Positions 1-9,215 of a stretch of 64,000 bases of DNA are shown here, in pieces (the stretch's first letter is position 1; the number at the start of each line of letters is the position of its first letter). The notes beneath the pieces were generated by a model. The model did no database searches. It was not told the DNA's origin and worked only from the letters and a program-made list of their open reading frames with translations. The DNA is from Pokkaliibacter plantistimulans (GTDB taxonomy: Bacteria > Pseudomonadota > Gammaproteobacteria > Pseudomonadales > Balneatricaceae), in assembly GCF_003194385.1 (NCBI RefSeq), contig NZ_LAPT01000055.1, positions 27,456-91,455 on the forward strand, in the 5' to 3' direction. Position numbers and translations under genes: made by a program.

Positions 1-874
1 CAACGAGGTGGCATTACAGGATTGGCGGGACGATTCTGCGTTGCCTGCTCACTTTGACTATCGACGTCAGGAGCTGGGGGCACCGGCTGCTTTTATTGCT
101 CAGCACCTGCAGCTGGAGGGGCCGGCCTACGTGATTTCCACTGCCTGTTCATCGGGTGCCAAAGCCCTGGCATCGGCCAGAAGGTTACTGCGTGCCGGAG
201 TCTGTGATGCGGTGATAGCTGGAGGTGTGGACAGCTTGTCGCAGCTGACCATCGCTGGCTTTAGTGCACTGGAGTCAGTAAGTGAACAGCGCTGCAACCC
301 ATTCAGCCAGCGGCGTGCAGGCATCAATATCGGTGAAGGTGCGGGGCTGTTTCTGCTCAGTCGTGAGCCTGCCAGAGTGGCGTTGCTGGGGGTAGGTGAG
401 GGATCGGATGCCCATCATATTTCTGCCCCGGATCCCAGTGGCGCTGGCGCTGAACGGGTGATGCGGGCTGCTTTGGCTGATGCCGGGCTGCAGGCAGCGC
501 AGATCGGCTACATCAATCTGCATGGTACGGCGACGCCGCTGAATGACAGCATGGAGGCCAAAGCCGTAAATCGAGTATTTGGCGCACACGTGCCTTGCAG
601 TTCGACCAAACCCTTAACCGGCCATGCGTTAGGGGCAGCGGGTGCCATTGAGGCCGCCTTGTGCTGGCAGTTGCTCCAGCAAGGCAGGGCTGGGCAAACA
701 GTAGCGCTGCCGGTGCATTTGTGGGATGGCGTAAGCGATCCGGAGATGGCAGCGATCAGGCTGGTCGAGCAGGGGGATCGTGGTGTAGTGGACTTTGTGT
801 TGAGCTCATCTTTCGCCTTTGGTGGTAACAACATCGCTTTGATTCTGGGGAGAGTCAATGAAGCCGACCTTTAG
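1..874 (+). CDS. Beta-ketoacyl-ACP synthase (FabF-like), 5' truncated; APE-type cluster
   Basis: C-terminal part of a KAS I/II-type condensing enzyme; the reading frame is open to the window edge. The catalytic Cys lies in STACSSG about 47 codons into the visible part, where full-length enzymes have it near residue 160, so roughly 115 residues are missing. The two active-site histidines lie in NLHGTATPLND and KPLTGHALGAAG, so the visible active site is complete. Its stop overlaps the next start by 17 nt. Followed by dehydratase, ketoreductase and a second ketosynthase, it matches the KS-DH-KR-KS tail of aryl polyene biosynthesis loci (known architecture). It would extend polyene chains on an ACP in the cytoplasm. 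Assignment to the APE pathway rather than another fatty-acid-like pathway is inference. Confidence 0.85.
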   Translation, partial: NEVALQDWRDDSALPAHFDYRRQELGAPAAFIAQHLQLEGPAYVISTACSSGAKALASARRLLRAGVCDAVIAGGVDSLSQLTIAGFSALESVSEQRCNPFSQRRAGINIGEGAGLFLLSREPARVALLGVGEGSDAHHISAPDPSGAGAERVMRAALADAGLQAAQIGYINLHGTATPLNDSMEAKAVNRVFGAHVPCSSTKPLTGHALGAAGAIEAALCWQLLQQGRAGQTVALPVHLWDGVSDPEMAAIRLVEQGDRGVVDFVLSSSFAFGGNNIALILGRVNEADL

Positions 875-1328
875 TGTCACAGAAGTCGTCCCCCAGTCAG
901 CAACCATGAGCCTGTTATCGGAGCTGGCTGACTATGGCGATGGCTGGTTGGAAACGCGGGTACATATCAATCCTTCCACCTTATTTTTGCAGGCAGAAGG
1001 TGTGCCTGGGTGGATTGGTATCGAATACATGGCACAGACGATCGGCGCACACGCCGGACTGTTGGAGCGTCAGCAAGGAAGAGCGCCTGAGATAGGCTTT
1101 CTGGTGGGTACCCGTCGCTATCTTTGCTCCAAGCCCTGGTTTTTGCTGGGAGAGACTCTGACCATTAGGGCTGAACAGAGCTATCGGGCAGATAATGGTC
1201 TGATGGTATTTGAATGTGAGATCAGAATTGATGATGCCCAGGTGGCATCAGCAGCACTTAATGTATACCAACCCGATGACGTGGCAGGCTACGTAGCGGG
1301 AGAGGTGTCTGGAGAAGTAAACGAATGA
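858..1328 (+). CDS. Hotdog-fold 3-hydroxyacyl-ACP dehydratase (ApeP-like)
   Basis: 156 aa, the usual size of a single hotdog dehydratase. The central helix region GIEYMAQTIGAHAG followed by GFLVGTRRY resembles the FabA/FabZ-like dehydratases of aryl polyene clusters. It should remove water from 3-hydroxyacyl-ACP during polyene assembly. It overlaps both neighbours (17 nt upstream, 4 nt downstream), so it is translated as part of the same operon. The exact substrate cannot be read from sequence. Confidence 0.75.
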   Translation: MKPTFSVTEVVPQSATMSLLSELADYGDGWLETRVHINPSTLFLQAEGVPGWIGIEYMAQTIGAHAGLLERQQGRAPEIGFLVGTRRYLCSKPWFLLGETLTIRAEQSYRADNGLMVFECEIRIDDAQVASAALNVYQPDDVAGYVAGEVSGEVNE

Positions 1329-2050
1329 GTAACACGATACTGGTGACCGGTGCTAGCCGCGGTATCGGCGCTGCTATTGCAGAGCAATTGGCAAACGATG
1401 GTTTTGATCTTGTACTGCATTGCCGTTCCAGTATGGCAGAGCTCGCAGAGATGGCGGAAAAGATACGGGCGCAGGGCCGACGGGTACGTACTCTGCAGTT
1501 TGACGTGGCAGACCGCGCGGCCTGCCGCACGCAGCTGGAACAGGATATTGAGCTGCATGGTGCTTACTACGGAGTGGTATGTAATGCCGGGCTGACCCGT
1601 GACAATGCCTTTCCGGCCCTGACCGATGATGACTGGGATCAGGTACTGCGTACCAATCTGGATGGTCTTTACAATGTGCTGCATCCGGTCATCATGCCGA
1701 TGATTCGTCGTCGCCAACCAGGGCGTATCGTGGCGTTATCCTCGGTATCCGGCATCATCGGCAATCGTGGTCAGGTCAATTACAGCGCCTCAAAGGCAGG
1801 TATCATCGGTGCCTGCAAGGCTCTGGCGGTGGAGTTGGGTAAGCGCAAGATCACGGTTAATTGTGTCGCTCCGGGCCTGGTCGATACCGGTATGACTGCC
1901 GAACTGCCCGTGGAGGAAATCCTCAAGGCAGTGCCTATGCAGCGAATGGGAAGGCCTGAAGAAGTCGCCGCCGCGGTCTCCTTTCTTTGCTCTGCTCAGG
2001 CGGGATATATCACCCGGCAAGTATTAGCTGTTAATGGGGGGCTGTGCTGA
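1325..2050 (+). CDS. 3-oxoacyl-ACP reductase, SDR family (FabG-like)
   Basis: 241 aa short-chain dehydrogenase. It has the nucleotide-binding TGASRGIG at residues 8-15, the NAG motif (CNAGLTRD) and the catalytic YSASKAG. FabG family enzymes reduce 3-oxoacyl-ACP with NADPH. Its ATG overlaps the upstream stop by 4 nt and its own TGA shares an A with the downstream ATG. In this KS-DH-KR-KS order it is the ketoreductase of the polyene pathway rather than the housekeeping FabG (inference). Confidence 0.85.
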   Translation: MSNTILVTGASRGIGAAIAEQLANDGFDLVLHCRSSMAELAEMAEKIRAQGRRVRTLQFDVADRAACRTQLEQDIELHGAYYGVVCNAGLTRDNAFPALTDDDWDQVLRTNLDGLYNVLHPVIMPMIRRRQPGRIVALSSVSGIIGNRGQVNYSASKAGIIGACKALAVELGKRKITVNCVAPGLVDTGMTAELPVEEILKAVPMQRMGRPEEVAAAVSFLCSAQAGYITRQVLAVNGGLC

Positions 2051-3279
2051 TGAAGCGTGTTGTTATCACGGGCATGGCCGGTCTTTCTCCTATTGGCCAT
2101 GACTGGAGCAGCATCCGCCAGCGGCTGAATGATCTGCAAACGGGCATTGAGCACATGTCCGACTGGGCGGCCTATGAGGGGTTGAATACGCGCCTTGCTG
2201 CACCGATCAGAGACTTCGTGATGCCAGCGCACTACAACCGTAAAGCCTTGCGCAGCATGGGACGTATTGCGCAGATGGCGACATTGGCAACAGAGCGCGC
2301 CCTGCAAGATGCCCATCTGCTTAATGATCCTGTTTTGCAGTCAGGGCAGGTGGGAGTGGCCTATGGTTCATCGGCAGGCTCCTGCAAGGCGATTGCCGAG
2401 TTCGGTAACATGCTGCTCAACTATTCTACCGGCGGCCTGAATGCCAACTCTTATATCAAGATGATGGCGCATACCGCACCGGTGAATATTGGCGTGCATT
2501 TTGGTCTGCGTGGTCGGGTCATCACCACTTCCAGTGCCTGTACCTCTGGTAGCCAGGGGATTGGGTATGCCTATGAGACGATTAAATATGGCCTGCAGAA
2601 GGTGATGGTGGCAGGGGGGGCTGAGGAACTGTCGCCTACGGAAGCAGCGGTTTTTGACACCCTCTATGCCACCAGCGTGCGCAATGATGAGCCAAGCATG
2701 ACGCCACGCCCGTTTGATGCCGGACGTGATGGATTGGTCATCGGTGAAGGGGCAGGAACTCTGATATTGGAGGAGCTGGAACATGCCCAGGCGCGTGGCG
2801 CCCGGATCTACGCCGAAGTGGTGGGATTTGGCACCAACTCTGACGGTATGCATGTTACGCAGCCATCCAGTGACACCATGGAGGCGGCAATACGCCTGGC
2901 ATTGGCCGATGCCGGTGTCGAGGCTGGCCAGATTGGCTACGTTAGTGCACATGGTACGGCCACAGACCGTGGTGACGTCGCAGAAAGCCATGCCACCCAT
3001 GCTGTCTTTGGTCAGCAGGCTGCAATCAGCGCGTTTAAAAGTTTTACCGGCCATACACTCGGTGCCTGTGGTGCACTGGAAGCATGGGTTGCCATTGAAA
3101 TGATGAATAGTGGCTGGTTCCATGCCACGGCCAATCTGCTCTCGGTTGATCCGCAGTGTGCCGATCTTGATTACATTGTTGCAGCCGGGCGCCGGTTAGA
3201 GACTGAGTACGTGATGAGCAACAACTTCGCCTTCGGTGGCATCAATACCTCGCTGATTTTCAAGCGTTGGCACGGTTAG
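2050..3279 (+). CDS. Beta-ketoacyl-ACP synthase (FabF-like), last gene of APE-type operon
   Basis: About 409 aa, full length for a KAS II-type enzyme. Active-site Cys in SSACTSGSQG, histidines in SAHGTATDRGD and FTGHTLGACG, and the glycine-rich C-terminal NNFAFGGIN are all present. An in-frame GTG lies 6 nt upstream, but the ATG at 2050 overlaps the previous TGA (TGATG), which favours coupled translation from the ATG. With two ketosynthases in the operon, one probably extends and the other initiates or partners it; which is which is not clear from sequence. Confidence 0.85.
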   Translation: MKRVVITGMAGLSPIGHDWSSIRQRLNDLQTGIEHMSDWAAYEGLNTRLAAPIRDFVMPAHYNRKALRSMGRIAQMATLATERALQDAHLLNDPVLQSGQVGVAYGSSAGSCKAIAEFGNMLLNYSTGGLNANSYIKMMAHTAPVNIGVHFGLRGRVITTSSACTSGSQGIGYAYETIKYGLQKVMVAGGAEELSPTEAAVFDTLYATSVRNDEPSMTPRPFDAGRDGLVIGEGAGTLILEELEHAQARGARIYAEVVGFGTNSDGMHVTQPSSDTMEAAIRLALADAGVEAGQIGYVSAHGTATDRGDVAESHATHAVFGQQAAISAFKSFTGHTLGACGALEAWVAIEMMNSGWFHATANLLSVDPQCADLDYIVAAGRRLETEYVMSNNFAFGGINTSLIFKRWHG

Positions 3280-3288
3280 ATAGCTATA

Positions 3289-3314
3289 GGGCACAGTCAT
3301 TGACCGCTGTGCCC
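3289..3314 (+). terminator. Hairpin at end of APE-type operon
   Basis: An 8-bp stem GGGCACAG/CTGTGCCC with a 10-nt loop starts 10 nt after the ketosynthase stop. A second inverted repeat (CCCCGGC at 3312-3318, GCCGGGG at 3339-3345) follows. There is no clear U tract, so the termination mechanism is uncertain. Confidence 0.45.
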
Positions 3315-3352
3315 CGGCTCCTCGTCTGGATTACTTCGCCGGGGAGTCCTAA

Positions 3353-3492
3353 CAGGTCGTTGAAAATCTATCTGCGTTGCCGAATACCGCGTCAAAAACA
3401 GGCTCAAAATGCTCATTTAGTTCACTAAACTCCGCTTTTTCGCCTGTTCTTTCCTTGTCTCGGCTGCCTCGATAACGTTTTTCAACAGCCTG
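3353..3492. repeat. Dispersed intergenic element, copy A
   Basis: A 140-bp element with imperfect inverted ends: CAGGTCGTTGAAAA on the left and the complement of CAGGCTGTTGAAAAA on the right. Its centre contains AAATGCTCATTTA...TAAACTCCGC, followed by a stretch similar to TTTTCGCC..TTCCTTGTCTCGGC. Copies B-E in this window share the centre and right-hand part. The right end directly abuts the stop codon of the START-domain gene. Confidence 0.7.
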
Positions 3493-4191
3493 CTAAGGCT
3501 CGGTGATAAATGGCAGATGAGCGTGCTGGTAGCGTGGCAGTTTTATCTGCTGACGCAGGTGGATGAAGGTTTCGAGCACTACCTGCAAGCCATGCTGGCG
3601 TACCAACCAGCCGGGGATCATGCCATCGGGGTCGATGCTACCCTGATAACGGATCTGTACTTTCCCATTTGCCAGTGGGGTCAAGGTCCAACGTGCTTGT
3701 AGATAGCGTATCTGTATCCCTGTTTCACTGGCCTGTGGATCGTAACGGTTATGTATACTCAGCGTCAGCACCTGATGGCTGTCCTGGCTGAGTATGGAGC
3801 GGGTGACGGCCCAGCGCTCATGCACCAGCAGCGTTCCTTTAAAGCGGGTTTTGACTACATCTTCCTGATCTGAGTCGTGTTGCAGCAGGGTGACGGACTT
3901 TACCTGACTGATCCAGTCGCTGGCATGCTCGGTATCTTGCAGCATTGCTACGAAAGCGGCCAGGCTGGTGGTGAGCTCGGTTTCAGCGCGAACGTTAAAA
4001 CGATGCTGGTTGTCCTGACGATACTGCACCGTCACGTTGTTTGTTGTACGCCACAATGTCCATGGTTCGGCACGTGCTGTTGATATTCCACAAAGTAGAA
4101 TCAGTGCGAGCCACGATGAAACCTGCCGTAGTTGCTGCAGGTGTGCTGGAGTTTTTAGCTTTCCATTTGGCTGGCATACCTGCCTATCCAT
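3493..4191 (-). CDS. Secreted START/SRPBCC-domain protein
   Basis: 232 aa from the ATG at 4191, which has a good ribosome site (GGGAAGAAG, 6 nt away); in-frame codons upstream lack one. A basic N-region is followed by the hydrophobic segment WLALILLCGISTARA and a likely signal-peptidase site before EPW. The rest resembles a START-like helix-grip fold: tryptophan-rich beta strands, SDWISQVKSVTLL, RWTLTPLANGKVQIRYQG and a long C-terminal helix. START proteins bind lipids or hydrophobic ligands; this one would act in the periplasm. Ligand unknown. It points toward the APE-type operon, but membership in that pathway is not shown. Confidence 0.65.
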   Translation of the reverse strand: MDRQVCQPNGKLKTPAHLQQLRQVSSWLALILLCGISTARAEPWTLWRTTNNVTVQYRQDNQHRFNVRAETELTTSLAAFVAMLQDTEHASDWISQVKSVTLLQHDSDQEDVVKTRFKGTLLVHERWAVTRSILSQDSHQVLTLSIHNRYDPQASETGIQIRYLQARWTLTPLANGKVQIRYQGSIDPDGMIPGWLVRQHGLQVVLETFIHLRQQIKLPRYQHAHLPFITEP

Positions 4192-4525
4192 GTTCTTCTT
4201 CCCTGCTAGTGATCCACACATTCCTAAAATGTTGGCTGTTACCATCTGTTATTGCTGATGGCAGTATAGCCTACGCTTAAAAATCAACGATCTACATTGC
4301 CTTCTGGTGCGTGCCTGAGCGCTATGAACAGGTTCCTGGCTAAACCTGTGGGTTTGCGCTGCTGACTGTTCAGTTCCCTCGGCACCAGCACATCCTTAGC
4401 AAGCAGGATGGAACAAGCTGGCCACAACCCATTCCTGCAGGGAATCAGTCTTGTGCCTTCTTTTCGTTTTTGTCCGCCCGGACAAGTTGTTAAGCTTGCC
4501 GCCGTTCTGAACCTGGACGGCAATA

Positions 4526-5332
4526 ATGGAACTGGAAATTACCACCCTGATCGTACTCGCGCTGGTTGCCCTGGTGGCTGGCTTTATTGACTCCATGGCT
4601 GGTGGCGGCGGGCTGATCACCATTCCGGCATTGCTGGCGGCAGGGGTGCCACCGACCATGGCGCTGGCGACCAACAAACTGCAAAGCAGTTTTGGCTCGT
4701 TTGCGGCCACGCTGTACTTCCTCAAACGCGGCATGATTGATCTGGCGTCGATGAAGTGGGCCGTCATCTGCACCTTCGTTGGCAGCGCACTGGGCACATT
4801 GCTGGTGCAGCAGATTGATTCCAGCCAGCTGAGCCGGATTCTGCCTTATCTGCTGGTGGGCTTTGCCTGCTATTTCCTGTTTTCCCCCCGTATCAGTGAC
4901 AGCGACAGCCATCGCCGCCTGAGCTACAACGCCTTTGCGCTGCTGGTGGGAACAGGGGTGGGTTTCTACGATGGTTTCTTTGGCCCCGGAACCGGTTCCT
5001 TCTTCGCCATGGCCTTTGTGGCACTGGCCGGGCTGGGGATGGCGAAAGCGACGGCGCATACCAAGTTACTGAATTTCACCTCCAACATGGCCTCGCTGCT
5101 GTTCTTTATCATCGGTGGCAAAGTGTTGTGGACGGTAGGTCTGACCATGGCCATTGGGCAGATTCTGGGCGCGCGTCTGGGGTCGCGGATGGTGGTGGCC
5201 AAAGGGGTGAAGCTGATTCGTCCGCTACTGGTGACTGTCTCGCTGGTGATGTGTGGCCGCCTGTTGTGGCAGGGGCATCCTGAATGGTTTGCCTGGATCG
5301 GTGCCGGTCTGAAAGCAGTACTGCCGGTGTAG
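4526..5332 (+). CDS. TauE/SafE (TSUP) family membrane exporter
   Basis: 268 aa, almost wholly hydrophobic, with about 8 membrane segments in two halves. The first half carries GFIDSMAGGGGLITIPALL and ATNKLQSSFGS; the second carries GFYDGFFGPGTGSFF and TKLLNFTSNMASL. These paired motifs are typical of the YfcA/TauE/SafE family. Members export sulfite, sulfoacetate or other small organic anions across the inner membrane. The substrate is not determinable here; a SulP anion transporter lies 1.2 kb downstream, but there is no operon link. Confidence 0.85.
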   Translation: MELEITTLIVLALVALVAGFIDSMAGGGGLITIPALLAAGVPPTMALATNKLQSSFGSFAATLYFLKRGMIDLASMKWAVICTFVGSALGTLLVQQIDSSQLSRILPYLLVGFACYFLFSPRISDSDSHRRLSYNAFALLVGTGVGFYDGFFGPGTGSFFAMAFVALAGLGMAKATAHTKLLNFTSNMASLLFFIIGGKVLWTVGLTMAIGQILGARLGSRMVVAKGVKLIRPLLVTVSLVMCGRLLWQGHPEWFAWIGAGLKAVLPV

Positions 5333-5342
5333 AAAACGGGGC

Positions 5343-5373
5343 TGGCTGCAGCGGGGAGTGCTTGCTGCAGCCA
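5343..5373. terminator. Bidirectional hairpin between convergent genes
   Basis: Perfect 10-bp stem TGGCTGCAGC/GCTGCAGCCA with an 11-nt loop, placed between the TSUP gene (+) and a LysR gene (-). No strong U tract on either side. Confidence 0.45.
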
Positions 5374-5413
5374 TACGCACTTCAGTTATACGCTCAGCGG
5401 TCAATTCTGGTTG

Positions 5414-6280
5414 TTATATCCCTTCTTTTAACTGAGACGGTTGGCTGCGGGCAAAGTGGGCCTGCAGACAATCGATCAGACGTTGTACCCGCGGGCGCTC
5501 ATAGACACTGGGTCGAAACAGCAGATTGATGGGGCGCTCAATCACAATAGGCAACGCAAAACGCTGGCTGGCCGGGATTTGCATGATGTCGGCCACTCCC
5601 AGTGGAATCACCGCAGGCATCAGGCCCAGCCGGCCTATATGGGCCACAGCAAAGAACGAGTTCATCTGCATCACCGGGTCCAGCCCTGCCTCTAGTAACA
5701 GCGGTTCCAGATGGCGATTGCTGGGAATACTCAGATCAATGCTCAGGCAGGCCAGTCGCTGACGATAATCCGGTGGCTGGTGATGCACCAGAATCAGCGG
5801 CTCCTGCATCAGGGTGCGATGGCTCAGACCCGGTGGAATCTTGATCTGTCCTGCACCGATACCGACCACGGCATCGCCGCTGCGCACTCGCTCAACGATG
5901 ATGGGGGTGTGGTGGCTGGCAAAACTGAGGTGGGCATCCTGGCGCACGTAATCCTGCAGGAAGGGGCCGATATAGGCCGTCAGGATCGTCTCCGATGCGG
6001 CAATCTGCAGTGCGGTGGTATCGACGGTGCTGAGCTGGTCAAACAGCAGTCCTTTCAGTTCTCCCAGTGTCGGTGCCACAGTGAGCAGCAAGGCACGGGC
6101 ATCCGCAGTCAGGCGTACCTGCCGGCCATCCGGCTCAATCAGCTTCTTGCCGAGACGATGCTCAAGATTGGCAATACGCTTGCTCACCGCCGACTGGGTT
6201 ATGAACAACCGGCTGGCAGCACGGCTCATGGTGCCCTCACGCGCCAGCACTTCCAGTGTTTCCAGGCCTTCCAGCAGCAT
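5414..6280 (-). CDS. LysR-family transcriptional regulator
   Basis: 288 aa. The N-terminal winged helix (residues 1-60) contains GTMSRAASRLFITQSAVSKR, the typical LysR recognition helix region. The remainder is a periplasmic-binding-protein-like effector domain. It is divergent from the SulP transporter gene with 244 bp between them, a common regulator-target layout, so control of that transporter is plausible but unproven. The ribosome site before the ATG at 6280 is weak. Confidence 0.85.
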   Translation of the reverse strand: MLLEGLETLEVLAREGTMSRAASRLFITQSAVSKRIANLEHRLGKKLIEPDGRQVRLTADARALLLTVAPTLGELKGLLFDQLSTVDTTALQIAASETILTAYIGPFLQDYVRQDAHLSFASHHTPIIVERVRSGDAVVGIGAGQIKIPPGLSHRTLMQEPLILVHHQPPDYRQRLACLSIDLSIPSNRHLEPLLLEAGLDPVMQMNSFFAVAHIGRLGLMPAVIPLGVADIMQIPASQRFALPIVIERPINLLFRPSVYERPRVQRLIDCLQAHFARSQPSQLKEGI

Positions 6281-6524
6281 GGGGATTACCTATTCCTGAG
6301 GGGAATCAGAAGGGTAGTGAGGTGGCCGGTCCACGGTCAAGATGGAAAGGCTATGGATTGATAAGGCTTATCAGGATTTCTCAACCATTTTCTCTTCTGG
6401 CTGTTTATACTGCCCCTGCCTCTTTGGTTATAACCTTATGTCTATATAGATCTGGTAGTGATTGCCAGAGGCTTCCGGTAATAGCCCGTTCCCCGTCAGT
6501 CGTGCCACTGCATAGGTTAAAAGC

Positions 6525-8210
6525 ATGTCGTTAGCGCGTTACTTTCCCTTTTTGCGCTGGGCCAGACCCACGCCCAGGGCGATGTTTGCCGATGCCAGAG
6601 CGGGTTTCAGTGTCGGGCTGGTGTTGGTGCCGCAGGCGGTTGCCTACGCCACGCTGGCGGGAATGCCACCGGAAACTGGGCTCTATGCGGCCATGATCCC
6701 CTCCATCATCGGTGTGCTGTGGGGCTCGTCGTCGTTACTGGCGGCGGGGCCGGTCGCCCTGACCGGGCTGCTGACCTTTGGCTCATTGCAGAATATGGGC
6801 ACGCCGGGCTCGGCAGAGTGGGTGACGGCAGCCATGTGGCTGGCCATCTATTCCGGTCTGATTCAGTTTGCCCTGGGGGCCTTCAAGCTAGGGGCCATTG
6901 CCAACTTTGTCTCATTCCCGGCGCTGAAGGGGTTTATCAACGCTGCTGCGCTGATCATCATCTCGTCCCAGTTACCGGCATTGTTGGGTATCGAAGGGGG
7001 ATGGAGCCTGCCTCATGTGCAGCAATGGGCATCCAGCCTGCTGATGCTGGACCTGACGACCATAACGACGCTCGCCATCGGCGCAGGGTCATTTGTCTTT
7101 CTGCTGGGTTTCAAGAAATGGATGCCGCAGCAACCGGCGGTGCTCTATGTCTGTCTGCTGGGCATTCTGATCAGTTATCTGACCGGCTTTGTTGGCGAGG
7201 GTGGCGCCGTTGTCGGTGCCTTGCCCAGCGGCTTGCCATCGCTGGTCATGCCGCAGGTGCTGACCTTTGATCAGCATCGCATGCTGCTGCCTGCAGCCCT
7301 GATTGTAGCGCTGGTGAGCTTTACCGAAGCCATGTCCAGTGCCCGCACCCTGTCGCGCAAGCGGGGCGAGCGATGGGATGAGAATCAGGAGCTGATCGGC
7401 CAGGGGCTGGCCAAGGTGGCCAGTGGCTTTTTCGGCGCTTTTCCTATCAGTGGCTCGTTTTCCCGTTCTGCGCTGAATCTGTACGTGGGGGCGACCAGCG
7501 GCTGGTCGTCGATCTATGCCGCGCTCTGTGTAGCCATCAGCCTGATGTTTTTCACCGGGCAACTGGCCCTGCTCCCCAAAGCAGTGCTGGCCGCGGTCAT
7601 CATTGTGCCGGTACTGAACCTGCTGGATTTTGGTGTTTTCCTGAAGCTGGGCAAGAGCAGCCCTGAGGATGCACTGACGGCAGGCGTCACCTTTGTCACC
7701 ACCCTGATCTCTGTGCCTCATTTACACTGGGGCGTGCTGTCTGGCTTTCTGCTGGCCATGCTTATCTCGGTTTACCGTCGCAGCCGTCCACGCATCATGG
7801 AAGTGGGCCTGCATGCGGAAGACCGGGTTTTCAGAGACAGGCAGCGCTGCGATCTGCCCCGGCTGCAGCGGCAGGTGCTGATGGTGCGTATCGACTCGGC
7901 GCTGATCTACACCACGGCACCGGCGCTGGAAAGTTTTGTACTGGATCATCTTGATGCCGAAACCCGGGAGGTGGTGATCCTCTGTGGCGGGATCAACGAC
8001 ATTGATGCCACCGGCATCGAGATGCTGACGGAGCTGTACCATTATCTCGACAAGCGACAGATTCGGCTGCGGCTGGCATCGGTAAAGCTGCAGGTCTGGC
8101 AGCGACTGGAGCGGGCGGGGTTCACCACGCTGATTGGCAGCAAGCAATGCTTCCTGACTGATGCGGATGTGATCCGCAGTTATGCCCCCGCACTCGCTCA
8201 AGTGTCCTAG
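6525..8210 (+). CDS. SulP family anion permease with C-terminal STAS domain
   Basis: 561 aa. The N-terminal signature GLVLVPQAVAYATLAGMPP and the motif GLYAAMIPSIIGVLWGSS mark the SLC26/SulP fold; about 14 membrane segments run to residue ~415. The last ~130 residues form a cytoplasmic STAS domain (LMVRIDSALIYTTAPALESF ... GGINDIDATGIEMLTEL). Family members move sulfate, bicarbonate or other anions across the inner membrane. The substrate is not predictable. The TAG stop lies inside the left terminal repeat of a MITE-like element. Confidence 0.88.
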   Translation: MSLARYFPFLRWARPTPRAMFADARAGFSVGLVLVPQAVAYATLAGMPPETGLYAAMIPSIIGVLWGSSSLLAAGPVALTGLLTFGSLQNMGTPGSAEWVTAAMWLAIYSGLIQFALGAFKLGAIANFVSFPALKGFINAAALIIISSQLPALLGIEGGWSLPHVQQWASSLLMLDLTTITTLAIGAGSFVFLLGFKKWMPQQPAVLYVCLLGILISYLTGFVGEGGAVVGALPSGLPSLVMPQVLTFDQHRMLLPAALIVALVSFTEAMSSARTLSRKRGERWDENQELIGQGLAKVASGFFGAFPISGSFSRSALNLYVGATSGWSSIYAALCVAISLMFFTGQLALLPKAVLAAVIIVPVLNLLDFGVFLKLGKSSPEDALTAGVTFVTTLISVPHLHWGVLSGFLLAMLISVYRRSRPRIMEVGLHAEDRVFRDRQRCDLPRLQRQVLMVRIDSALIYTTAPALESFVLDHLDAETREVVILCGGINDIDATGIEMLTELYHYLDKRQIRLRLASVKLQVWQRLERAGFTTLIGSKQCFLTDADVIRSYAPALAQVS

Positions 8211-8376
8211 GAGCCTGTCGGACTTAACACTAGTCTTACTGCGACAAAGCCGATTTTGGGCATTTTGCCCCCTCTCTTTCGTTAAATAGAATCACTATTC
8301 GCCTCAAGAGAGTGGACAAACTGCCTCAAATCGGACTTTGCCTCATGACAGCCGGTCAAGTCCGACAGGCTCCTAG
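8207..8376. mobile_element. 170-bp MITE-like element with perfect 19-bp inverted ends
   Basis: The left end CTAGGAGCCTGTCGGACTT (8207-8225) and right end AAGTCCGACAGGCTCCTAG (8358-8376) are exact reverse complements. The interior has no convincing gene. The outer CTAG on each side can be read as a 4-bp target duplication around 15-bp terminal repeats starting GAGCCTG. If so, insertion at CTAG recreated the TAG stop of the SulP gene. No transposase is present, so it would be non-autonomous. Confidence 0.75.
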
Positions 8377-8401
8377 CGGCAGCGTATTTCTCCCGGCGTT
8401 A

Positions 8402-8438
8402 AAACAACAACAGCCTCATTGCGAGGCTGTTGTTGTTT
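8402..8438 (-). terminator. Strong hairpin terminator downstream of uppP
   Basis: A 16-bp perfect stem (8402-8417 with 8423-8438) around the loop ATTGC; the outer part is A/C-rich on one arm and T/G-rich on the other. It lies 13 bp past the uppP stop on the minus strand and may also stop plus-strand transcription from the SulP gene. Confidence 0.75.
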
Positions 8439-8450
8439 GTGCGGTGAGTG

Positions 8451-9215
8451 TTACATCACCAGCAGCAGGAGGGCGCCGAACAGGATGCGGTAGATACCAA
8501 AGGCCACGAACGTGAAGTGCGCCAGAAAGCGGATAAACAGCTTCATCACGATATAGGCGCTGATAAAGGCCACGATAAAACCGACAAGCAGCGGCATAAA
8601 GGACTCACCGGCAAACTCATGGTAGTGCTTGAGCAGATCGTAACCGCTGGCCGCCAGCATCACCGGCAAGGCCAGCAGGAAAGAAAACTCGGCACTGGCC
8701 TTGCGACTGAGGCCCACCAGCATGGCTCCGATAATGGTTGAGCCGGCACGGCTGGTGCCGGGGATCAGCGCAAACACCTGCGCAATGCCTATCCACAGGG
8801 CCTGTTTGTAGCTGAGGTTTTCCACATCGGTCACCGTGGCACGTTCCTCCTTGTAGAAGCGTTCAACGATAAGAAAAACGATACCACCGACGATAAACAT
8901 GATGGCAACGATTTCGGGTGAGAACAGGGCCTTGATCTGCTTGCTGAACAGGAAGCCCACGGCACCTACCGGAATGAACGCCAGTATGACCTTCTTCCAT
9001 AGCTCAACGTGTCTGAAGGTGAACTTGTCCGCGTAGTTGGCGGTCACGGCCAGAATGGCCGCCAGCTGGATAATCACCTCAAAGGCTTTGTTTTCGGCAT
9101 TCTGATCCATGCCCAGCCATTGGCTGGCAATAATCAGGTGGCCGGTGGAAGAAATAGGCAGAAATTCAGTGATGCCTTCAACAAGGCCAAGCACCAGGGC
9201 TTGCAATATATCCAT
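8451..9215 (-). CDS. uppP: Undecaprenyl-diphosphatase UppP/BacA
   Basis: 254 aa integral membrane enzyme that dephosphorylates C55-PP to C55-P for reuse in peptidoglycan and O-antigen synthesis. The two family signatures are present: [15 protein letters not shown] at residues 13-27 and [10 protein letters not shown] near residue 158, carrying the catalytic Glu, Ser and Arg residues. Length is near the family norm. It is followed by its own terminator and is probably a single-gene unit. Confidence 0.95.
   Translation of the reverse strand: MDILQALVLGLVEGITEFLPISSTGHLIIASQWLGMDQNAENKAFEVIIQLAAILAVTANYADKFTFRHVELWKKVILAFIPVGAVGFLFSKQIKALFSPEIVAIMFIVGGIVFLIVERFYKEERATVTDVENLSYKQALWIGIAQVFALIPGTSRAGSTIIGAMLVGLSRKASAEFSFLLALPVMLAASGYDLLKHYHEFAGESFMPLLVGFIVAFISAYIVMKLFIRFLAHFTFVAFGIYRILFGALLLLVM

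Noticed and set aside
4326..4342. GAACAGGTTCCTGG, identical to the right end of repeat copy E
   Set aside because: Only about 14 bp match, with no core or opposite end nearby; chance or a tiny remnant.
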